Shown: in pieces, positions 60,098 to 64,000 of the stretch
Layout: each line of letters begins with the position of its first letter
Numbering within the stretch: position 1 is the first letter of the stretch
NCBI GenBank assembly: GCA_029266425.1
Contig: JAQSWY010000001.1
Location: 299,344 to 363,343, forward strand
Origin: Xanthobacteraceae bacterium
GTDB lineage: Bacteria > Pseudomonadota > Alphaproteobacteria > Rhizobiales > Xanthobacteraceae
Direction of reading: 5' to 3'
DNA length: 64,000 bases
Notes under the pieces: generated by a model
What the model saw: only the letters and a program-made list of their open reading frames with translations
What the model was told of the DNA's origin: nothing
Database searches by the model: none
Translations under genes and position numbers: made by a program

Positions 60098-61182
60098 TGC
60101 CGGCGCCAGTACCCGGTGCCGCCACCAGGATCGGAGTGCTGACCTTCCATCGCTGCATCAATTACGGATCCTATTGGCAGGCCCGCTGCCTGGTCGAAGG
60201 CCTGCGCGCACGAGGGCACGACGCCGCGCTGCTGGACCACGAATCCGCGGCAGTCAATCGCGCCGAATGGCGGTGCGCGCTCGCCCCCGCGCTGCCGGTG
60301 CGCAGCTCGCCCGCGGATCGGGCCGCCTATCTGGCGAAGACCCGCAAGTTCCTGGCCGCGATCGCGGGCTTGCCGCACTCGCCTCGCTTCGATCTGGATC
60401 GGCCGGCGAAGGCGGATGCCTATGACATCGTCATCGTCGGCAGCGACGAAGTGTGGAATCTCTGCCATCCTTGGTATGGCGGCGCGCCCATCTTCTATGG
60501 CGAGGGGCTGAAAGCGGAACGGCTGGTGTCATATGCCGCGAGCTTCGGCAATCAGGACCGCGCGGACGGGCTCGAGCGCCACTGGGCGGACAAGCTGGAC
60601 AACTTCGCTCATATCTCGGTGCGCGACGACAATTCCCATAAGCTCGTGCACGGCGCGACCGGGCGCGACGCTCCCATCGTGCTGGATCCGTGCCTGCTGT
60701 TCCCGCCGGCGCGGCCCTCCCATGCCGGTGCCGGGCACAGCTCTTACATGGCGGTCTATGGCCATGGCTTTCCGGGCTGGTTCCGACAGGCGGTGCGACG
60801 CTCTGCGGACCGGCGCGGGCAGCGCATCGTCAGCATCGGCTATCATAACGACTGGGCCGACGAGCAGCGCATCGCCGCGGGCCCGCAGGAGTTCGCCGAG
60901 CTGATGGCGCGGGCGGCGGCCGTGGCAACCAATTTTTTCCATGGCTGCATCTTCGCGCTCATCAATGCCAAGCCGTTCATCTGCGCGCCGTCGGCCTATC
61001 GAATCAACAAGGTACGGGACCTGACCAATCTGCTCGGCGCCACGTCGCGCCTGGTGTCCGAAGATACTCAGCCGTCCGAACTCGATGACTTGCTGTCGGC
61101 GCCGCAGGATGATGCAGTCGGTAACCGCATCGCAGAGCTGCGCGCTCGTTCGCAGCGTTATCTCGACCATGCGCTGTGCTGA
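60097..61182 (+). CDS. Polysaccharide pyruvyl transferase family protein
   Basis: A 361-residue protein of the CsaB/WcaK type: GVLTFHRCINYGSYWQARCL at the start, DIVIVGSDEVWNL, YAASFGNQ, and ATNFFHGCIFALINAKPFIC with the conserved His. These enzymes add pyruvate ketals to sugars using phosphoenolpyruvate, often in exopolysaccharide clusters. It overlaps the preceding small gene and, by 14 bases, the FrhB-like gene. Confidence 0.9.
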   Translation: MPAPVPGAATRIGVLTFHRCINYGSYWQARCLVEGLRARGHDAALLDHESAAVNRAEWRCALAPALPVRSSPADRAAYLAKTRKFLAAIAGLPHSPRFDLDRPAKADAYDIVIVGSDEVWNLCHPWYGGAPIFYGEGLKAERLVSYAASFGNQDRADGLERHWADKLDNFAHISVRDDNSHKLVHGATGRDAPIVLDPCLLFPPARPSHAGAGHSSYMAVYGHGFPGWFRQAVRRSADRRGQRIVSIGYHNDWADEQRIAAGPQEFAELMARAAAVATNFFHGCIFALINAKPFICAPSAYRINKVRDLTNLLGATSRLVSEDTQPSELDDLLSAPQDDAVGNRIAELRARSQRYLDHALC

Positions 61183-62587
61183 TCGTGGGCCTGGCGGACG
61201 CGAGGCCGCGGTGGCGCCGCGCGACATCGCCAAGGCCGGCCTGTGCATCGGCTGCGGCATCTGCGTCAGCCAGGCCGGGCCGGGGCAGGTCGCGATGGAG
61301 TGGGACCGATACGGTCAGCTCAAGCCGTCAGGCGATCCCTCGTGGCTGCGCGCACCGACCCACGCCGTCTCGCGGACGTGTCCGTTCTCGCCGCTTGCCC
61401 GCGATGAGACGGCTCTGGCCGGCGAACTGTTTCCGCGCGCCCGGCACGAGGATGCGCTGATCGGGCGCTTGATTGCGGCCTATCTAGGGCACGCGGCGGA
61501 AGGCGATCTCCGGGCGCGCGGCAGCTCCGGGGGGATGGCGACATGGACCGCGCGCGAGCTGCTCCGCGCCGGCCTGGTCGATGCGGTCGTGCATGTGGCC
61601 GAGGCGGCTCCTACGGATGGCGACCGGCTGTTCCGCTACCGGATCTCCCGCAACGAGGAGGACATCCGTCTCGCCAGCAAGTCGCGTTATTACCCGGTCG
61701 AGCTCTCAAGCGTCATCCGCGAGATGCGTGCTGTCCCGGGGCGCTACGCCGTCATCGGCATCCCGTGCTTCATCAAGGCCGTCAATCTCCTGCGCCGCGA
61801 AGACCCGGTGATCCGCGATCGCGTCGCCTTCACGCTCGGCCTGTTCTGCGGCCATATGAAGAGCGCGCGCATGGTCGAGAGCTTCGCCTGGCAGATGGGC
61901 GCCGGCGCCGAGAGCGTCGCGCGCATCGACTATCGCGCCAAGGATGCGAGCCGGCCGGCGAACTGGTACCGGGCTGAGCTCACCTTGAAGAGCACGGAGA
62001 TCCGTGCCGAGGACTGGTGGCACCTCGCCGACGGCGACTGGGGCGCCGGCTTCTTTCAGAACTCCGCCTGCAACTTCTGCGACGACGTGGTGGCGGAGAC
62101 GGCCGACATTTCGTTCGGCGACGCTTGGGTCGAGCCTTACGCCTCCGATGGCCGCGGCACCAATGTCGTCATCGTGCGCGCGCCGGAGATTGATGATCTG
62201 TTGCGTACCGGACGCGAGGAAGGGCGCGTCGTGCTCGATGCGGTCGACGCCGCGTTCGTCGCCGAGACGCAGGCCGCCGGATTGCGCCAGCGGCGGGAGG
62301 GCCTTGCCTATCGGCTCAGCCGGCGGCGCCGCCATCGGCCATTGAAGCGGGTCGCGCCGCGCGCCGACGGAATGCACTGGCGGCGCAGGCTGGTCTATCG
62401 CCTGCGCGCGGCGATCAGCACCTGGAGCCATCGCGTCTTCTGGCTGGCGCGCACGTTGCGCCTGCCCGGCCTCTATCTCGGCTGGGCGCGAACTTCGCTG
62501 CACCTCTATCAGGCGATCACCTATTCGCGCGGCCCGCTCGGCCGGCTCGTTGACCGCGTCGAGCGCCGGCTCGGCGGGGCCGAATGA
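61169..62587 (+). CDS. FrhB/FdhB-type iron-sulfur flavoprotein
   Basis: A 472-residue protein; ATG 61169 (14 bases inside the previous gene) is chosen over the 61085 start, and GTG 61211 is possible. The N-terminal cluster motif is CIGCGIC with a later TCPF; ARGSSGGMATWTARELL and IGIPCFIKAVNLL are hallmarks of F420 hydrogenase/dehydrogenase beta-subunit proteins, and CNFCDDVVAETADISFGDAW binds a second cluster. Members of this family pair with pyruvyl transferases in polysaccharide loci. F420 use is not implied. A basic C-terminal tail is added. Confidence 0.88.
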   Translation: MRCADRGPGGREAAVAPRDIAKAGLCIGCGICVSQAGPGQVAMEWDRYGQLKPSGDPSWLRAPTHAVSRTCPFSPLARDETALAGELFPRARHEDALIGRLIAAYLGHAAEGDLRARGSSGGMATWTARELLRAGLVDAVVHVAEAAPTDGDRLFRYRISRNEEDIRLASKSRYYPVELSSVIREMRAVPGRYAVIGIPCFIKAVNLLRREDPVIRDRVAFTLGLFCGHMKSARMVESFAWQMGAGAESVARIDYRAKDASRPANWYRAELTLKSTEIRAEDWWHLADGDWGAGFFQNSACNFCDDVVAETADISFGDAWVEPYASDGRGTNVVIVRAPEIDDLLRTGREEGRVVLDAVDAAFVAETQAAGLRQRREGLAYRLSRRRRHRPLKRVAPRADGMHWRRRLVYRLRAAISTWSHRVFWLARTLRLPGLYLGWARTSLHLYQAITYSRGPLGRLVDRVERRLGGAE

Positions 62588-62596
62588 CGTGTCGCC

Positions 62597-62622
62597 GGAA
62601 CGCTCCGCCGCGCGGACGGGTT
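62597..62622 (+). promoter_or_regulatory. Near-consensus EcfG-type promoter before the DUF326 relic
   Basis: GGAAC (62597-62601), N17, GGTT (62619-62622): one mismatch in the -10. It lies 31 bases before the start of the broken gene. Confidence 0.45.
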
Positions 62623-62652
62623 GAGCCTCGACAGTGTCATTTGGAGATCGCC

Positions 62653-62861
62653 ATGCAACATCAGTCGCCGACCATGGACGTCTGCATCCAGAATTGCCTC
62701 GACTGCTACCCCACACCGAGCCGCGTCACTTCCGTCTGATGCACGCCTGCGCCGGGATCTACGAGGAGTGCACGAAGGATTGCGAGCGCATCGGCGATAT
62801 GGAGGAGTGCGCGCGGGCCTGCCGTCGCTGCGCCGAGTCCTTTCGCAAGATGGCGGCATGA
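62653..62861 (+). pseudogene. Broken DUF326 four-helix copper-binding protein
   Basis: ATG 62653 opens MDVCIQNCLDCY after a few residues and then stops. In the next frame HTEPRHFRLMHACAGIYEEC and TKDCERIGDMEECARACRRC, then AESFRKM continue the family. About half of the normal protein, including several Cys, is missing, so two internal deletions and a frameshift have occurred. It is a remnant. Confidence 0.72.
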
Positions 62862-62897
62862 AGCTGGGGGAGGTCATCCGGTCATGGCTGGCGGCGA

Positions 62898-64000
62898 TCA
62901 CAGGCCGAAAGGATAGGTCTCGGCCGCTCCCGGCCTGGGTTGCCGCGGACCAAGGGGCGTGACCGCCCGCGTCTCGTCGAAATACACGAAGGCGTCGAAC
63001 TGCTGCGGCAGCGAAGCCTCGACATAGTGGCTCTCGAACTCGGTATCCGGCCGGTATATGACCCCGATCATGCGTTCCAGCCGGGGCTGGAGTAGCCGGT
63101 AGTGAAGCTCCTGGTGCCGCTGCAGGTCGAGGAGGAAACGTGCCGTGCCGGCCTCGTGGCATAGCCGCTCATAGCTGTCCGCACGGGCGGGCAGGACCTG
63201 TTTCGTCTCCATCTCGCCACCCCAGTCGGAGGCCGCCGCGACCGTCCCGGCATGCGTGCCGAAGCCGATCAGCGCGGCGTCCTCCCCGAACCGCTCGCGG
63301 CAGAGCTGGCCGACATTGAGCTGGTCGCGCACCGCTCCCATGTCGGTGAAGCGGGCATCGCCGATATGCGAATTGTGCGCCCAGACCACGGCTTTCGCTT
63401 GAGCGCCGCGCAGTTCGAGCAGGCGAACGAGGGTGTCGAACATCGCCCGGTCGCGCAGGTTCCAGGTGTCCGTGCCGCCATAATACATGGCCCGGTAATA
63501 GTGCTCCGCGGCGGCGACCAGCCGGGCATTCTGCGCCGCGTCGAAGAAGCGCTCGCCATCATGGCGGGCATACTCCAAGCGCTTGGCCAGCAGGTCTCGG
63601 CATTGCGCAATGACCGCCTCTTCGCATTCCCGATATCCGCGCGACAGCACCGCGCTCCCATAGGCGGACGGTTCCTTCTGCCAAGGGGTCAGACAGCCGT
63701 AGCGCTGGCGTGCCACGCGCGCGGCCTCCGGATCGATCTTGTCGAGATAGTCGAGCACCGCGCCGATGGAGCCGCTGAGATTGTAGATGTCGAGACCGTG
63801 GAAGCCGGCCTGCCGGTCGTTCTCCAGGCCTGAATTATGCGCGCGCATCCATTCGACGAAGGCTTCCACATCGGTGTTGCGCCACATCCAGGCCGGGAAA
63901 CGCCCGAAGGGCGGCTCGTTCCCGCCCGCGCCGGGGCCGCGGTGGCGCACATGGCGGTCGACGGCGGCGGCGTCGGGCCAGTCGGCTTCCACGGCGACAA
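62898..64000 (-). CDS. Erythromycin esterase-like protein (5' end outside window)
   Basis: The frame is open to the window edge (reverse strand), so the gene starts beyond 64000; 367 residues are visible. Features are VEADWPDA near the visible start, NTDVEAFVEWMRAHN, VVWAHNSHIGDARF (putative catalytic His) and a C-terminal DAFVYFDETRAVTPL. These proteins hydrolyse macrolide lactones or related esters; many chromosomal members have no resistance role. It is a large family member with normal domain order. Confidence 0.82.
   Translation of the reverse strand, partial: VAVEADWPDAAAVDRHVRHRGPGAGGNEPPFGRFPAWMWRNTDVEAFVEWMRAHNSGLENDRQAGFHGLDIYNLSGSIGAVLDYLDKIDPEAARVARQRYGCLTPWQKEPSAYGSAVLSRGYRECEEAVIAQCRDLLAKRLEYARHDGERFFDAAQNARLVAAAEHYYRAMYYGGTDTWNLRDRAMFDTLVRLLELRGAQAKAVVWAHNSHIGDARFTDMGAVRDQLNVGQLCRERFGEDAALIGFGTHAGTVAAASDWGGEMETKQVLPARADSYERLCHEAGTARFLLDLQRHQELHYRLLQPRLERMIGVIYRPDTEFESHYVEASLPQQFDAFVYFDETRAVTPLGPRQPRPGAAETYPFGL

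Overview
The window is GC-rich DNA from an alphaproteobacterium, most likely a member of the Hyphomicrobiales (Rhizobiales), possibly Xanthobacteraceae. The basis is codon and GC bias, GTA-like phage head/tail proteins, EcfG-type promoters (GGAAC-N16/17-CGTT), a GTTC-N7-GTTC LexA-type box, and palindromic repeats typical of these genomes. The genus is inference.

Region 1 (1 to about 25.4 kb) is a siphovirus-like HK97-type prophage in late-gene order: replication-like fragment, HNH endonuclease, terminase, portal, protease, capsid, head-tail connectors, tail tube, tail assembly chaperones with a probable -1 frameshift, tape measure, tail tip and fibres, an SGNH-hydrolase tail spike, then holin-like protein, SAR lysozyme and overlapping spanins. 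A strong terminator at 25.32-25.36 kb closes it. No integrase is in view, so the prophage starts left of the window. Upstream of the packaging genes is a 39-codon gene with the full lasso-peptide leader signature but a core that lacks the ring-forming acid.

Region 2 (25.4-30.1 kb) is a junction: two AT-richer orphan genes, each with an R-x4-H motif of the HEPN RNase type, a deleted SRAP (YedK) remnant, small genes, a stand-alone LigD-type ATP-dependent DNA ligase, operator-like repeats and tRNA-Gln(CTG).

Region 3 (30.1-42.3 kb) is host chromosome rich in stress functions (DUF4142, YciE/DUF892, SDR, zinc alcohol dehydrogenases), with a decayed CheR-PAS-receiver gene and palindromic repeats.

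Region 4 (42.4-53.6 kb) is a glycoconjugate island. A seven-gene forward run (two nucleotide-sugar epimerases, a GT4 glycosyltransferase, three tandem CgeB-like glycosyltransferases, UDP-glucuronate decarboxylase) converges on a reverse operon of inositol-3-phosphate synthase, histidine phosphatase, methyltransferase and an apparently circularly permuted clan-A glycoside hydrolase. The reverse operon has an EcfG-type promoter. The gene set suggests an inositol- and pentose-containing, methylated glycoside or glycolipid made under stress; the product is unknown.

Region 5 (53.6-64 kb) holds an Nramp-like transporter and a frameshifted pyruvate-oxidase-like enzyme fired by back-to-back EcfG sites, small hydrophilic stress proteins, DUF2267 and CBS proteins, a pyruvyl-transferase/FrhB-like pair, a broken DUF326 gene and an erythromycin-esterase-like gene cut by the window edge. 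Seven perfect and five near-perfect EcfG-type sites lie upstream of genes between 28 and 63 kb, so general stress control is the unifying theme. Several single-base frameshifts occur; some may be assembly errors.
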